Notes: generated from the sequence alone by a model not told the origin. 64,000 nt of DNA from Ewingella sp049889095 (GCA_049889095.1 JBLJFK010000012.1), one strand, 5' to 3'; counted from the stretch's first letter, positions 17,845 through 27,770 are shown. Made by a program: numbers and translations.

Positions 17845-18720
17845 ATGAGAACAGCGTGGCATCGTGTTAAAACGGGTTGGCATTTTGTACGCCTGTTACT
17901 TAAGCGCGCGGATAAAGATGGCCTCACGCTGTTGGCGGGCCATCTTGCCTATGTTTCCCTGCTTTCATTGGTCCCGCTGATCGCCGTGGTCTTTTCTTTG
18001 TTTGCGCTGTTTCCGGTATTCTCAGAGATTAGCGCTCAGTTAAAAACTTTTATTTTCAATAACTTCATACCCTCTACCGGCGATGTTATTCAGCGCTATC
18101 TTGAGCAGTTCGTTGCTAACTCCAGCAAAATGACGGCGGTTGGTACCTGCGGGCTGATAGTCACCGCGTTGTTGCTCATCGCCTCCGTTGACAGCGTGCT
18201 GAACAAAATCTGGAACAGTAAAAATAAAAGGCCAATCGTCTTTTCATTTGCTGTTTACTGGATGGTGTTAACGCTCGGGCCGATACTGCTGGTGGCCAGC
18301 GTGGCGATAAGTTCCTATTTACTGTCCCTGAATTGGCTGAGCATCAATGGGGTTCATTCAGTCATCGACCACATGCTGCGCATTCTCCCATTACTCATTT
18401 CGTGGATCTCCTTCTGGTTGATTTATCAGGTCGTCCCGACCGTTCGCGTTCCGCCCCTGGACGCGTTAATGGGAGCTTTGGTGGCGGGATCGTTATTTGA
18501 ACTGGGTAAAAAAGTTTTCGCACTCTATGTCCAACTCTTCCCGTCCTATCAACTGATTTATGGTGTGCTGGCGGTGATCCCGATCTTATTCCTCTGGGTA
18601 TATGTGAGCTGGTGTATTGTGCTTTTGGGAGCAGAGATCACCGTAACGCTTGGGGAATATCGTTCCTTGCGTAAGCTCCAGTCTGCTGACGCGGCTTCGT
18701 TAACCGATAAAGAGCCATAA
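17845..18720 (+). CDS. yihY: YihY family inner membrane protein (UPF0761)
   Basis: This is a polytopic inner membrane protein of 291 aa with about six transmembrane segments. It was once named Rbn (RNase BN), but that activity belongs to another gene, and its function remains unknown. Conserved features are LTLLAGHLAYVSLLSLVPL near the N-terminus and YGVLAVIPILFLWVYVSWC near the C-terminus. It lies in an apparent operon yihX-yihY-dtd-fabY with short gaps. Confidence 0.93.
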   Translation: MRTAWHRVKTGWHFVRLLLKRADKDGLTLLAGHLAYVSLLSLVPLIAVVFSLFALFPVFSEISAQLKTFIFNNFIPSTGDVIQRYLEQFVANSSKMTAVGTCGLIVTALLLIASVDSVLNKIWNSKNKRPIVFSFAVYWMVLTLGPILLVASVAISSYLLSLNWLSINGVHSVIDHMLRILPLLISWISFWLIYQVVPTVRVPPLDALMGALVAGSLFELGKKVFALYVQLFPSYQLIYGVLAVIPILFLWVYVSWCIVLLGAEITVTLGEYRSLRKLQSADAASLTDKEP

Positions 18721-18743
18721 CTCGAAAAGTCTGAAGGATTTTT

Positions 18744-19181
18744 ATGATTGCATTGATTCAGCGGGTTTTAAGTGCCCGCGTCACTGTTGAGGGCGAGATC
18801 TGTGGGGAAATTGGCACCGGATTGCTGGTTTTGTTGGGCGTCGAGCAGGGCGATGATGAGCAGAAAGCCAAAAAATTGTGCGATAAGATGATCGGATACC
18901 GTATCTTCGGTGATGAAAACGACAAGATGAACCTTAATGTTCAGCAAGCGGGCGGTAGTCTGTTAGTTGTCTCCCAGTTTACGCTGGTGGCTGATACGAA
19001 AAAAGGTAACCGCCCTGGTTTTTCGCGGGGCGCCGCGCCGCAGGAAGCTGAACGACTCTATGATTATTTTTGTGGAGAGTGCCGCGAAAAGGGGATAACG
19101 ACCCAAACCGGGCGCTTTGCTGCTGATATGAAAGTGGCACTGGTCAATGACGGACCGGTGACCTTCTGGCTACAAGTCTGA
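18744..19181 (+). CDS. dtd: D-aminoacyl-tRNA deacylase
   Basis: Dtd hydrolyses D-aminoacyl-tRNAs, including D-Tyr-tRNA, to keep protein synthesis homochiral. It has 145 aa as in E. coli. The SQFTL motif (near residue 77) and the Gly-cisPro motif in NDGPVTFWL (near residue 138) form the active site, and NRPGFSRGAAP lies between them. The ribosome-binding site is AAGGA. Confidence 0.97.
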   Translation: MIALIQRVLSARVTVEGEICGEIGTGLLVLLGVEQGDDEQKAKKLCDKMIGYRIFGDENDKMNLNVQQAGGSLLVVSQFTLVADTKKGNRPGFSRGAAPQEAERLYDYFCGECREKGITTQTGRFAADMKVALVNDGPVTFWLQV

Positions 19182-19214
19182 ATGTAAAGGCATTACGCCG
19201 GAGAGAACCTATCT

Positions 19215-20147
19215 ATGTACCATTTGAGAGTTCCTGTTACAGAAAAAGAGCTGGCTGCTTATTACTCATTTCGTTGGGAGATGTTGCGTAAACCTTTGCG
19301 TCAGCCGGAAGGTTCAGAGCGTGATGCCTATGACGCGATGGCACATCATCAGATGGTGGTCGATGAGAGCGGAAAAACCGTGGCGGTTGGCCGTTTATAT
19401 ATCAATGCCGACAATGAGGCCTCTATCCGCTTTCTGGCCGTCGACCCGAATGTACAGGCAAAGGGGTTAGGTACGCTGGTGGCGATGACCCTGGAGTCCG
19501 TGGCGCGGCAGGAAGGGGTGAAGCGTGTAGTGTGTAGTGCGCGTGAAGATGCCATGGCGTTCTTTGCCAAACTGGGCTTCTTGAACCAGGGCGAAATTAC
19601 GACGCCACAATCCACGCCAGTGCGCCATTTTCTGATGATCAAACCGGTTGCAACACTGGATGACATTCTGCATCGCCCAGACTGGTGCGGGCAGTTACAA
19701 CAGGCCTGGTACGACCATATACCGCTGAGTGAGAAAATGGGTGTGCGTATCAGCCAATATACCGGGCGGCGTTTCGTGACAACCATGCCGGAAAATGGCA
19801 ATCAGAACCCTCACCATACCCTGTTTGCCGGAAGCTTGTTTTCGCTGGCGACGCTCACCGGATGGGGGTTGATCTGGCTGCTGTTGCGCGAACGCCATCT
19901 GGGTGGAACTATCATCCTCGCTGACGCACATATCCGTTACAGCGCCCCTGTAACAGGCCGACCGCGCGCGATTGCCGATCTCAGCTCCCTCAGCGGTGAT
20001 CTGGACCGGCTCGCTAAAGGCCGCCGGGCACGGGTTCAGTTGGAGGTCAGTCTGTTGGGGGATGAAACTACGGGCGCTATCTTTGAAGGCACTTACCTGG
20101 TACTTCCGGTAACCCCTGAGGCGCCGCTTGAGCCGAAAATTAACTGA
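19215..20147 (+). CDS. fabY: GNAT/thioesterase-like fatty acid biosynthesis protein FabY (YiiD)
   Basis: This two-domain protein has an N-terminal GNAT acetyltransferase (residues about 1-150, acetyl-CoA loop VQAKGLGTLVAMTLE) and a C-terminal hotdog thioesterase-like domain (HHTLFAGSLFSLATLTGWGL near residue 200). In E. coli yiiD (fabY) can support fatty-acid initiation when fabH is lost. This protein has 310 aa and starts at the methionine that is residue 17 of the longer E. coli product. GGAG precedes it. It is the last gene here in E. coli order. The next gene, yicH, belongs to a different E. coli region. Confidence 0.9.
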   Translation: MYHLRVPVTEKELAAYYSFRWEMLRKPLRQPEGSERDAYDAMAHHQMVVDESGKTVAVGRLYINADNEASIRFLAVDPNVQAKGLGTLVAMTLESVARQEGVKRVVCSAREDAMAFFAKLGFLNQGEITTPQSTPVRHFLMIKPVATLDDILHRPDWCGQLQQAWYDHIPLSEKMGVRISQYTGRRFVTTMPENGNQNPHHTLFAGSLFSLATLTGWGLIWLLLRERHLGGTIILADAHIRYSAPVTGRPRAIADLSSLSGDLDRLAKGRRARVQLEVSLLGDETTGAIFEGTYLVLPVTPEAPLEPKIN

Positions 20148-20212
20148 TATCTTTAAGCCGTCAATACAGAAGTTACCCCACGTCTTGTGGGTAAAAGCAC
20201 GAAAGATAAAAA

Positions 20213-20244
20213 ACAAAAGGCACTGCTAAGCGGTGCCTTTTGAG
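20213..20244 (+). terminator. bidirectional terminator fabY/yicH
   Basis: AAAGGCAC and GTGCCTTT pair around TGCTAAGCG, with A-rich left and T-rich right flanks. It separates the convergent fabY and yicH. Confidence 0.8.
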
Positions 20245-20267
20245 TTTCCAGAGTGAGCCAGTGAAAT

Positions 20268-21959
20268 CTACGGCGTGACAGTACCGGCCACCATGCCTCT
20301 ATTCATTTGCTGATCCAGCTGTTTTCCATCAGCGGCTAACACGTGCAGTTTACCGTTTAATGTGGGCTGGAAATCAATGTTTGCAGGCATCTGACCTTGC
20401 AAATTGAGCTGCATATTGGCGTTGCCTTGTAGGTCAAGATGTGTCCAGCCCCAGTTTTCCAGCACGTTTACCGGAACAGCACGGCCATTCATGCTTATTG
20501 AGAAGTTACGTTGCGGTAGTTGGTCAACATGGGCGGTGGCCTCGAGCAGACCCTCTTTGGTAAACGCGCTCAGCTCCGTGAATTTCACCTGACTGTCCGT
20601 TGCCTCAAGGGCAAGCGAAGGTCGACGTACATCGACTTTATTGAAGGTAGCAGCACTGGCATTGAGATTGAGTTTGCCCGACCAGATACCCCACTGATGA
20701 TCCCGCGCAAGCAATAAATCCGTACCGAAGCCATCCAGTGCGGTGAGCTGGAAAGGGAACTGCGGTGAGATATCAATGATCAGGTTGCGGTTGGTCATTA
20801 ATTTCCCGACGTAAACCTCTGACAACCAGTCCGGTAAGGCTTGCACCCAGAGCTGGCGCCAGTTTTGCGGTAGCGTATATTCGAGTGCCGCAACGGTAAG
20901 CTCGTTTAATTGCAGACGATGGCTGTCACGTATCCAGTTGCCGGTTGTGCGCAGCAAGCCACCTTCCCAGCGTGCGCTGACCTGTTTAATGGCAATCCCC
21001 TGCGGTGAGAGGTCCAGATTGATAATCGGATCGATGACATGCAGGTTGCCGTTAATCATTTCTGTGGCATTCAGTGAGATTTCACCGTCTTGGCTCTGCC
21101 AGTCACCTTTCTCGAAGCTGACGTCCTTAACGGACAGATCAACATCACTGAACGCCCAGTCCTTACCTTGCAGGCGGGCATCAATCAAATCAAAACGCTT
21201 AACAACGACCTTCGGCTGCTGGTTTAAGTCTTGCAAGAATGCCGACAGCGGCTGTGATGTTTGTAACCGCACATTGCTTAGCCGCACGTTGTCTACTGCC
21301 CAGCTACCATCAGGCGCACGGCTGGCTTTACCTGTCAGTTGCCCCCGAGCCAGGTCGCCGCCAAAGTTACTCAGCGTAAGCTGGTTATTATTGATCTGAC
21401 CTTGCACCAGCACGTTCTCTGCGGGAATGCCATTGATGCTCAAAAATGCAGCGCTAAGCTGGAATTCCGTATTCTCACCCAGCAGATGACCGGCCTTTGG
21501 CTGCCATGGATAAATGCCAGCATTTATCTGTTGGCCGTCGACCACCCAGCTATCGGCATCACCTGTGAGTGCCATTTTACTTAGCTGGAGTGTGTTCGCC
21601 TGAATAGGGATATTTAATGTGGAAGGATTGAGACTGAGCTGCCCGCTAACTAATACGATACGGTCAAAGAAACGGGGTTCGGTTATCTGGCGCCAACTCA
21701 AATCCAGATTTACCTGGGCGGCATTTAGAACATCGGGCTGATTTTTCTGCCCCAGTTTCACGCGGTTCAGCGTTATGCGGCCAGGGTTGGACCAGGTATG
21801 ATCAATTTTTTCGACTGAGAGGCGGTAATTGCTGTTATTGCTCATCCACTGGCTAAGCTGGCCTGCGGCCCAGCGAGTCTGCAACACGACATAAAGCAGT
21901 ACAAATGCCAGCACCAACAGTAGAAGGAGTGTCAGTAAAATTTTGCCGATAAATTTCAT
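20268..21959 (-). CDS. yicH: AsmA family protein YicH
   Basis: This member of the AsmA-like family (563 aa, E. coli 569) is anchored by one N-terminal transmembrane helix (MKFIGKILLTLLLLLVLAF) with a large periplasmic part. AsmA-family proteins are linked to phospholipid transport between membranes, but YicH itself is little studied. The reading frame extends 24 codons upstream. MKFIGK at 21959 is chosen because it matches the E. coli start. The ending VTP* lacks the longer E. coli tail. Confidence 0.92.
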   Translation of the reverse strand: MKFIGKILLTLLLLLVLAFVLLYVVLQTRWAAGQLSQWMSNNSNYRLSVEKIDHTWSNPGRITLNRVKLGQKNQPDVLNAAQVNLDLSWRQITEPRFFDRIVLVSGQLSLNPSTLNIPIQANTLQLSKMALTGDADSWVVDGQQINAGIYPWQPKAGHLLGENTEFQLSAAFLSINGIPAENVLVQGQINNNQLTLSNFGGDLARGQLTGKASRAPDGSWAVDNVRLSNVRLQTSQPLSAFLQDLNQQPKVVVKRFDLIDARLQGKDWAFSDVDLSVKDVSFEKGDWQSQDGEISLNATEMINGNLHVIDPIINLDLSPQGIAIKQVSARWEGGLLRTTGNWIRDSHRLQLNELTVAALEYTLPQNWRQLWVQALPDWLSEVYVGKLMTNRNLIIDISPQFPFQLTALDGFGTDLLLARDHQWGIWSGKLNLNASAATFNKVDVRRPSLALEATDSQVKFTELSAFTKEGLLEATAHVDQLPQRNFSISMNGRAVPVNVLENWGWTHLDLQGNANMQLNLQGQMPANIDFQPTLNGKLHVLAADGKQLDQQMNRGMVAGTVTP

Positions 21960-22111
21960 CGTCTGAATCCATATCCGTCGGGAAAGGGGAAAGAATACTC
22001 TGTTTATGCCGTAAACAGCGGCCTTTCTCAATAGGTTAGCACGACAGAGGCAATAAAATGCGGCGAGGGTTCCGGACCTTTCGTCGCATTTGCCGGGGTT
22101 ACAGCGGAAGT

Positions 22112-23503
22112 TTATTTTTCGTGAGGAAAAATGAGGTTCAACACAATGGCTGTGATACCTCCGGCCGCGATTCCAGATGAAAGCAGGGTTTTGAGCCAGT
22201 CAGGTGCAAATTGCAGGATCAGGGGTTGCTGTGAAACGCCCATCCCGACGGCCAGTGATAATGCCATGATCATAATTGCACGACGATTAAGGCGTTCACG
22301 CGACACAATGCGTACGCCTGAGGCGGCGATGGTACCGAACATCACAATGGTCGCGCCACCCAATACCGGCTCCGGAATGTGCTGAACCAATCCTGCCACC
22401 GCGGGAAACAGACCAAGGACGATCAGCATCAGTGCAACCACGAAACCCACATAACGACTGGCAACGCCGGTCAGCTGAATGACACCATTGTTCTGGCCGA
22501 AGCAGGAATTAGGGAAGGTGTTAAATACTGCCGAAAGCATTGAGTTCAATCCATTCGCCAGCACACCACCTTTAATACGTTTCATATAGAGCGGGCCACT
22601 TACCGGCTGCTCGGAGACATCCGAGGTCGCGGTGATATCACCAATCGTCTCAAGCGAGGTCACCATGAAAATCAACATCAGTGGAATAAGCAGATTCCAG
22701 TCAAAACCCAGCCCGTAATACAGCGGGGTTGGCAGCGTTATCCAGTGGGTCTGTGTTACGGGTGTAGTGGTGGGCAGCATTCCCATCATCCATGCAGCCA
22801 GATAACCTACCGCCATCGCGATCACCAGCGATGCGACGCGCAGATAAGCATTTTTCTGCCGGTTGAGCAGAATGATCACCACAAGAACTATCGCAGCGAG
22901 TATCAGATTTTTGGGCGCACCAAAGCTATGGTCACTCATGGCGGCATAACCGCCACCGATGGAGGTCAGCCCGACCTGAATCAATGACAAGCCGATGATC
23001 ATCACCACAATACCTGAAACTAACGGGGTAATAATGCGGCGCGCCAGATGCAAGAAACGCGACAGAATAATCTCAGTGCAGGAGGCGACCATTAATGTGC
23101 CGAAGAGGGCTGCCATCATGGTTGGAACATCCGCCCCACCATTTTTTAGCGCCATGCCCCCCATGATCAGCGGAGCCACAAAGTTAAAACTGGTGCCCTG
23201 AATCGACAGCAGACCTGAACCCACCGGACCCCAGGTTTTAATCTGCAATATAGAAGCCAGCCCTGAAGCGAACAGCGACATGCTGATGATGTGCTGAGTG
23301 TCCTGAGCCGGAAGCCCAAGAGCCTGGCAAATCAAGAGGGCGGGAGTGATCACCGCGACAAACATCGCCAGTAAGTGCTGACAGGCCGCAAACAGGGTCT
23401 GTGGCAGGGGAGGGCGATCCTCAAGACGATAAATCAATTCACTGTTGGGTGTGCGGGAAAGGTCAGGGCGCTGAGTATCTGGCTCGGCGGATTGCGTACT
23501 CAT
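22112..23503 (-). CDS. xanP: xanthine permease XanP
   Basis: This proton-coupled xanthine symporter of the NCS2/NAT family lies in the inner membrane with 14 predicted segments. The signature SCFGQNNGVIQLTGVASRYVG lies near residue 330, and QGTSFNFVAP near residue 110. The start at 23503 gives 463 aa, the E. coli length. An ATG five codons upstream (23518) is possible, and neither has a strong ribosome-binding site. A PurR-like box lies about 55 bases upstream. It is divergent from gltS. Confidence 0.95.
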   Translation of the reverse strand: MSTQSAEPDTQRPDLSRTPNSELIYRLEDRPPLPQTLFAACQHLLAMFVAVITPALLICQALGLPAQDTQHIISMSLFASGLASILQIKTWGPVGSGLLSIQGTSFNFVAPLIMGGMALKNGGADVPTMMAALFGTLMVASCTEIILSRFLHLARRIITPLVSGIVVMIIGLSLIQVGLTSIGGGYAAMSDHSFGAPKNLILAAIVLVVIILLNRQKNAYLRVASLVIAMAVGYLAAWMMGMLPTTTPVTQTHWITLPTPLYYGLGFDWNLLIPLMLIFMVTSLETIGDITATSDVSEQPVSGPLYMKRIKGGVLANGLNSMLSAVFNTFPNSCFGQNNGVIQLTGVASRYVGFVVALMLIVLGLFPAVAGLVQHIPEPVLGGATIVMFGTIAASGVRIVSRERLNRRAIMIMALSLAVGMGVSQQPLILQFAPDWLKTLLSSGIAAGGITAIVLNLIFPHEK

Positions 23504-23558
23504 GATTTGGGCATCCATTAAGCTGCAAAGCGGGCATTTTTAATGAAAATAAGAATAA

Positions 23559-23574
23559 AAGCAATCGTTTGCTT
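23559..23574 (-). promoter_or_regulatory. candidate PurR operator of xanP
   Basis: AAGCAATCGTTTGCTT has the PurR core GCAA-N-CG-N-TTGC in an almost perfect palindrome. On the minus strand it lies just downstream of a -10-like TAGAAT (23589-23584), so repression by PurR with hypoxanthine or guanine is plausible. Confidence 0.55.
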
Positions 23575-23741
23575 TGTCGGCCTATTCTACCGTTAATTTT
23601 AATTTGACAAGCATAACTGGGCTGTTTTTCTTGCGTTGAGTTGGCTATCTGACTTCTAATCCCGTATCTGAAAAATATCAGAGAACTGGGATTATTATAA
23701 CTTAATAATATTATTGGATTTTTTTAAAATGGAGGACTTGA

Positions 23742-24953
23742 ATGATTCATCTTGATACCTACGGCACGTTAGTTGCCGCAACGCTGGTACTCCTGTTAGG
23801 ACGTAAATGCGTCCAGACTATTTCAATATTTAAGAAATACACAATTCCAGAACCTGTAGCGGGCGGTTTACTGGTTGCTTTACTGTTGCTGCTGGGCAAT
23901 CAGTTTTTCAGTTGGGAAGTCACTTTTGATATGTCGCTTAAAGAGCCGCTGATGCTGGCCTTCTTCGCCACCATTGGGCTAAACGCTAATCTTGCCAGTT
24001 TGCGTTCCGGCGGCAAATCTCTGTTCTTACTGGTGTTGGTTGTCCTGGGATTATTGCTACTGCAAAATGCGATTGGCATTGGCATGGCAAAATTGCTCGG
24101 ACTCGACCCGCTGATGGGACTGCTGGCAGGTTCAATAACTTTATCGGGTGGACATGGGACAGGCGCTGCCTGGAGTAAATTATTCAGCGAAAGATACGGC
24201 TTTGAAAATGCTACGGAAGTTGCTATGGCCTGTGCAACTTTTGGCTTGGTGCTGGGTGGTATTATTGGCGGGCCGGTTGCACGTTATCTGGTCAGTCACT
24301 CCTCAACACCCGACGGTTCGCCGGATGATGCTGTAGACCCGAGTGCGTTTGAGAAGCCAACGATTGGCCGGATGATCACGCCTTTGGTGATGGTGGAAAC
24401 CATCGCACTCATTGCTATCTGCCTGATGGCCGGCACTCACGTTTCGACTTTCTTACAGGGCTCTGCTTTCGAAATTCCGACCTTTGTTTGTGTGCTTTTT
24501 GTCGGGGTTATCCTCAGCAATATGCTGGCATGGCTGGGTTTTTACCGGGTATTTGATCGTGCGGTATCTGTGCTGGGTAACGTCAGTCTGTCACTGTTTC
24601 TGGCGATGGCACTGATGAGCCTAAAGCTTTGGGAAATGGCCTCACTGGCATTGCCAATGGTAGCTATTCTGGGCGTACAGGCGATGGCGATGGCGCTGTA
24701 TGCCATCTTTGTGACTTACCGGGTGATGGGGAAAAACTATGATGCGGCAGTACTGGCTGCGGGGCACTGTGGCTTCGGGCTGGGGGCGACACCAACGGCA
24801 ATCGCCAATATGCAGGCCATTACCAACCGTTTTGGGCCATCGCATCTGGCCTTTTTAGTGGTGCCAATGGTTGGCGCATTCTTTATTGATATCGCCAACG
24901 CGATAGTCATCAAATTATTCTTGTTATTGCCGGTATTCCCTGCCATTGCATGA
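23742..24953 (+). CDS. gltS: sodium/glutamate symporter GltS
   Basis: This Na+-dependent glutamate carrier of the ESS family lies in the inner membrane (403 aa, E. coli 401). It has two inverted halves, each with a re-entrant glycine-rich loop: GGHGTGAAW near residue 137 and GHCGFGLGATPTAIANMQ near residue 345. GGAGG precedes the ATG. It converges on recG with only a weak hairpin (GTGCC/GGCAC, 24963-24978) between. Confidence 0.96.
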   Translation: MIHLDTYGTLVAATLVLLLGRKCVQTISIFKKYTIPEPVAGGLLVALLLLLGNQFFSWEVTFDMSLKEPLMLAFFATIGLNANLASLRSGGKSLFLLVLVVLGLLLLQNAIGIGMAKLLGLDPLMGLLAGSITLSGGHGTGAAWSKLFSERYGFENATEVAMACATFGLVLGGIIGGPVARYLVSHSSTPDGSPDDAVDPSAFEKPTIGRMITPLVMVETIALIAICLMAGTHVSTFLQGSAFEIPTFVCVLFVGVILSNMLAWLGFYRVFDRAVSVLGNVSLSLFLAMALMSLKLWEMASLALPMVAILGVQAMAMALYAIFVTYRVMGKNYDAAVLAAGHCGFGLGATPTAIANMQAITNRFGPSHLAFLVVPMVGAFFIDIANAIVIKLFLLLPVFPAIA

Positions 24954-24996
24954 TGAGATTGAGTGCCAGGGAAGGCACATAACAAGGCAAATGAAA

Positions 24997-27078
24997 TCAG
25001 GCGTTGGTATACCGTACACGCTCCGGTAACCAGCGTTCGATCAATGCATGGGAGTGTTGGGGGAAGTGCTGTTGCAGATAGCGTGCAATTCGTTGCACTT
25101 CTGGGATCATCGCCTGGTCACGCAGTAAATCCGCAACTTTAAATTCGGCGCTGCCCGTCTGGCGCGTTCCCAGTAATTCTCCCGGGCCACGGATCTCTAA
25201 ATCCTGCTGCGCAATAACAAATCCGTCATTACTGTCTCGCAGGACCTGCAAACGTTTTTGTGCTGTTTTGCTAAGTGGCGTTTTATATAACAGGACGCAG
25301 TGTGAAGCGATGGCACCGCGCCCGACACGGCCACGCAGTTGGTGCAACTGAGCAAGCCCGAGACGTTCCGGATTTTCGATGATCATCAGGCTGGCATTTG
25401 GTACATCCACGCCCACTTCTATTACCGTGGTGGCGACCAGTAACTGTACTTCACCCTGTTTGAAGGCTTGCATCACTGCCAGTTTTTCCTGAGCCTTCAT
25501 CCGGCCATGAACCAAACCGATTTTAAGTTCAGGCAGGGCAACTTTCAGCCCTTCCCAGGTCGCTTCCGCTGCCTGAGCTTCCAGCATTTCCGACTCTTCG
25601 ATAAGTGTACAGACCCAGTAAGCCTGACGATTCTCCTGCTCACAGGCGCTCTTCACTCTGGCGATAATATCGCTGCGGCGGGTGTCAGGGATCGCGACGG
25701 TGGTCACCGGCGTTCTGCCTGGTGGCAGTTCATCAATCACGGAGGTATCAAGGTCGGCATAGGCCGTCATGGCCAGTGTTCGCGGGATCGGCGTTGCCGT
25801 CATAATTAACTGATGTGGGTGGAAACCTTGTTGTTTTCCCTTCTCCCATAATGCCAGGCGCTGGTGGACGCCAAACCGGTGTTGTTCATCGATAATCACC
25901 AGAGCAAGTGAGGAAAAAAGAACTTGTTCCTGAAAAATGGCATGTGTACCCACCACCATAGAAACCTGACCACTGGCAATCGCCTCTTGTTGTGCCTGTC
26001 GTGCTTTGCCTTTTTGCTTACCGGCCAACCAACCGACCTGTATGCCTAGCGGTTCAAACCACTGACGGAAGTTATTCGCATGCTGCTCTGCCAGAAGTTC
26101 GGTAGGCGCCATCAGACCGACCTGCTTACCCTGTGCAATAGCGCACAGTGCGGCTAATGCGGCAACCAGCGTCTTGCCTGAACCCACATCCCCCTGGACC
26201 AGACGCATCATCGGATAGTTTTTGGCCAGATCCTGTTCTATTTCGGCCACAACTCGCTGCTGTGCACCGGTCGGACTGAACGGCAGCAATGCTAAGAACG
26301 AGTCCTTAAGGCGGTCATCGTGCTGTAGTGGTAGCGCTTTATAGCTTTGAGTGCCAGCGCGTACGGCCAGCATACTCAGATTATGTGCCAGCAGCTCTTC
26401 CATGATCAGTCTGCGTTGCGCCGGATGTTGGCCCTTTTCAAGATCAGCAAGCTGAATATCAGGAGGTGGGCGGTGCAATAGATGCAGGGCTTTGGGCAGT
26501 GAAATGAGCGACTGACTCAGTTCTTCTGGAAGAAGTTCTGCGATAGGGACGGTATCAAGCAGTGCGAGCGCCTGATCGGTCAGCTTGCGCAGCGTCGCCT
26601 GGCGTATCCCTTCGGTGGTGGGGTAGACCGGCGTTAAAGACTCCTGCAGAACAACTTCACTATTTTCTCCCTGAATACGATATTCCGGGTGAATTATCTC
26701 TGCTCCCAGCGTTCCGCGTTTGATCTCGCCATAGGCGGTCACACGACGCCCGGTTGCCAGACTGTTTTTCATCGCGGCATTGAAGTTGAAGAAGCGTAAC
26801 GTAACGATACCTGTGCCGTCACTGATCTGGCAGGTCATCATGCGGCGGCGGCCAAAACTGATATCACTACGCAGCACTTCGCCTTCTACTGTGGCGAAAA
26901 TACCAGGCAGCAAATCATTGATAGCGTAGAGACGTGTGCGATCTTCATAACGCAGAGGGAGGTGGAGCAGGAGATCCTGAATAGTTTCGAGGCCGAGTTT
27001 TGCGAGCTTCTCTGCCTGACTGGCTCCAACGCCTGAAAGTGACGTGAGCGGGATGGCGTCGAGCAGGCGGCCCTTCAT
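24997..27078 (-). CDS. recG: ATP-dependent DNA helicase RecG
   Basis: RecG remodels stalled forks and branched intermediates such as Holliday junctions. It has 693 aa, identical in length to E. coli. The N-terminal OB-fold wedge is followed by the helicase core with Walker A GDVGSGKT, the DEQH box IIDEQHRFGV, TATPIPRTLA (motif III) and QLRGRVGRG (motif VI). Its ATG overlaps the trmH stop by four bases, and it is the last gene of the gmk-rpoZ-spoT-trmH-recG group. Confidence 0.98.
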   Translation of the reverse strand: MKGRLLDAIPLTSLSGVGASQAEKLAKLGLETIQDLLLHLPLRYEDRTRLYAINDLLPGIFATVEGEVLRSDISFGRRRMMTCQISDGTGIVTLRFFNFNAAMKNSLATGRRVTAYGEIKRGTLGAEIIHPEYRIQGENSEVVLQESLTPVYPTTEGIRQATLRKLTDQALALLDTVPIAELLPEELSQSLISLPKALHLLHRPPPDIQLADLEKGQHPAQRRLIMEELLAHNLSMLAVRAGTQSYKALPLQHDDRLKDSFLALLPFSPTGAQQRVVAEIEQDLAKNYPMMRLVQGDVGSGKTLVAALAALCAIAQGKQVGLMAPTELLAEQHANNFRQWFEPLGIQVGWLAGKQKGKARQAQQEAIASGQVSMVVGTHAIFQEQVLFSSLALVIIDEQHRFGVHQRLALWEKGKQQGFHPHQLIMTATPIPRTLAMTAYADLDTSVIDELPPGRTPVTTVAIPDTRRSDIIARVKSACEQENRQAYWVCTLIEESEMLEAQAAEATWEGLKVALPELKIGLVHGRMKAQEKLAVMQAFKQGEVQLLVATTVIEVGVDVPNASLMIIENPERLGLAQLHQLRGRVGRGAIASHCVLLYKTPLSKTAQKRLQVLRDSNDGFVIAQQDLEIRGPGELLGTRQTGSAEFKVADLLRDQAMIPEVQRIARYLQQHFPQHSHALIERWLPERVRYTNA

Positions 27079-27770
27079 CTTTTAACCGTCATTTGCATAG
27101 CGGCCCACCACAGGTCATCAGCAATAATTTGCCCGGTTTCATCGATCAAGGGACGGGGTAATTTTTTGCGTTTTGCCACATTTGACAATACTGGATAGCC
27201 GCCATCAAACAGCAGCCGTTGTTGCTCTTTCTGGCTAAGAGGGCTTATCTGACGTTGATACATCCCGGCATTCTCGCGCTGGCGCTGTGCTTCATACAAA
27301 ATGAGTGCAGATGCCACGGAGACGTTGAGCGACTGAACCATACCGGCCATGGGAATAACAATATCGCTGTCAGCCAGTGCCAGTGCTTCAAGTGTAATAC
27401 CGGTCTTTTCTTGTCCGAGTAAAATACAGGTAGGACGGGTGTAATCGATGGTGCGAAAGTCGACAGCTTTGTCAGACAGATGCGTTGCGAGTATCTGCAT
27501 GCCTTTCGCCTTCATTTTGGCAACGGCATCCTGAATCGTTTGATGTGTTTTGACTTGAACCCAGCTGTTACTGCCGGCCGCCGAAGAGACTAAAGTACGC
27601 ATGCGGCTTGAAGGCCAGATGGCATGAACCTCATGAACACCAACGGCGTCAGCTGTGCGAATGACAGCAGCAATGTTATGCGGTTTGTGCACTTCTTCCA
27701 TGCAAACCGTCAGGTCAGGTTGCCGGGCTGCGAGCATTTCACAGATGCGCGCATAACGCTCAGGTGTCAT
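27075..27770 (-). CDS. trmH: tRNA (guanosine(18)-2'-O)-methyltransferase
   Basis: TrmH (SpoU) methylates the ribose of G18 in the tRNA D-loop. It is a SPOUT enzyme of 231 aa (E. coli 229). Knot motifs are NIAAVIRTADAVGVHEV (motif 1), LLGQEKTGIT (motif 2) and MVQSLNVSVASALILYEAQ (motif 3). It starts five bases after the spoT stop and overlaps recG. Confidence 0.97.
   Translation of the reverse strand: MTPERYARICEMLAARQPDLTVCMEEVHKPHNIAAVIRTADAVGVHEVHAIWPSSRMRTLVSSAAGSNSWVQVKTHQTIQDAVAKMKAKGMQILATHLSDKAVDFRTIDYTRPTCILLGQEKTGITLEALALADSDIVIPMAGMVQSLNVSVASALILYEAQRQRENAGMYQRQISPLSQKEQQRLLFDGGYPVLSNVAKRKKLPRPLIDETGQIIADDLWWAAMQMTVKR

Noticed and set aside
18951..18958. ops-like GGCGGTAG
   Set aside because: It lies inside dtd coding sequence, far from the LPS genes, and lacks a JUMPstart context. 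None precedes waaQ.
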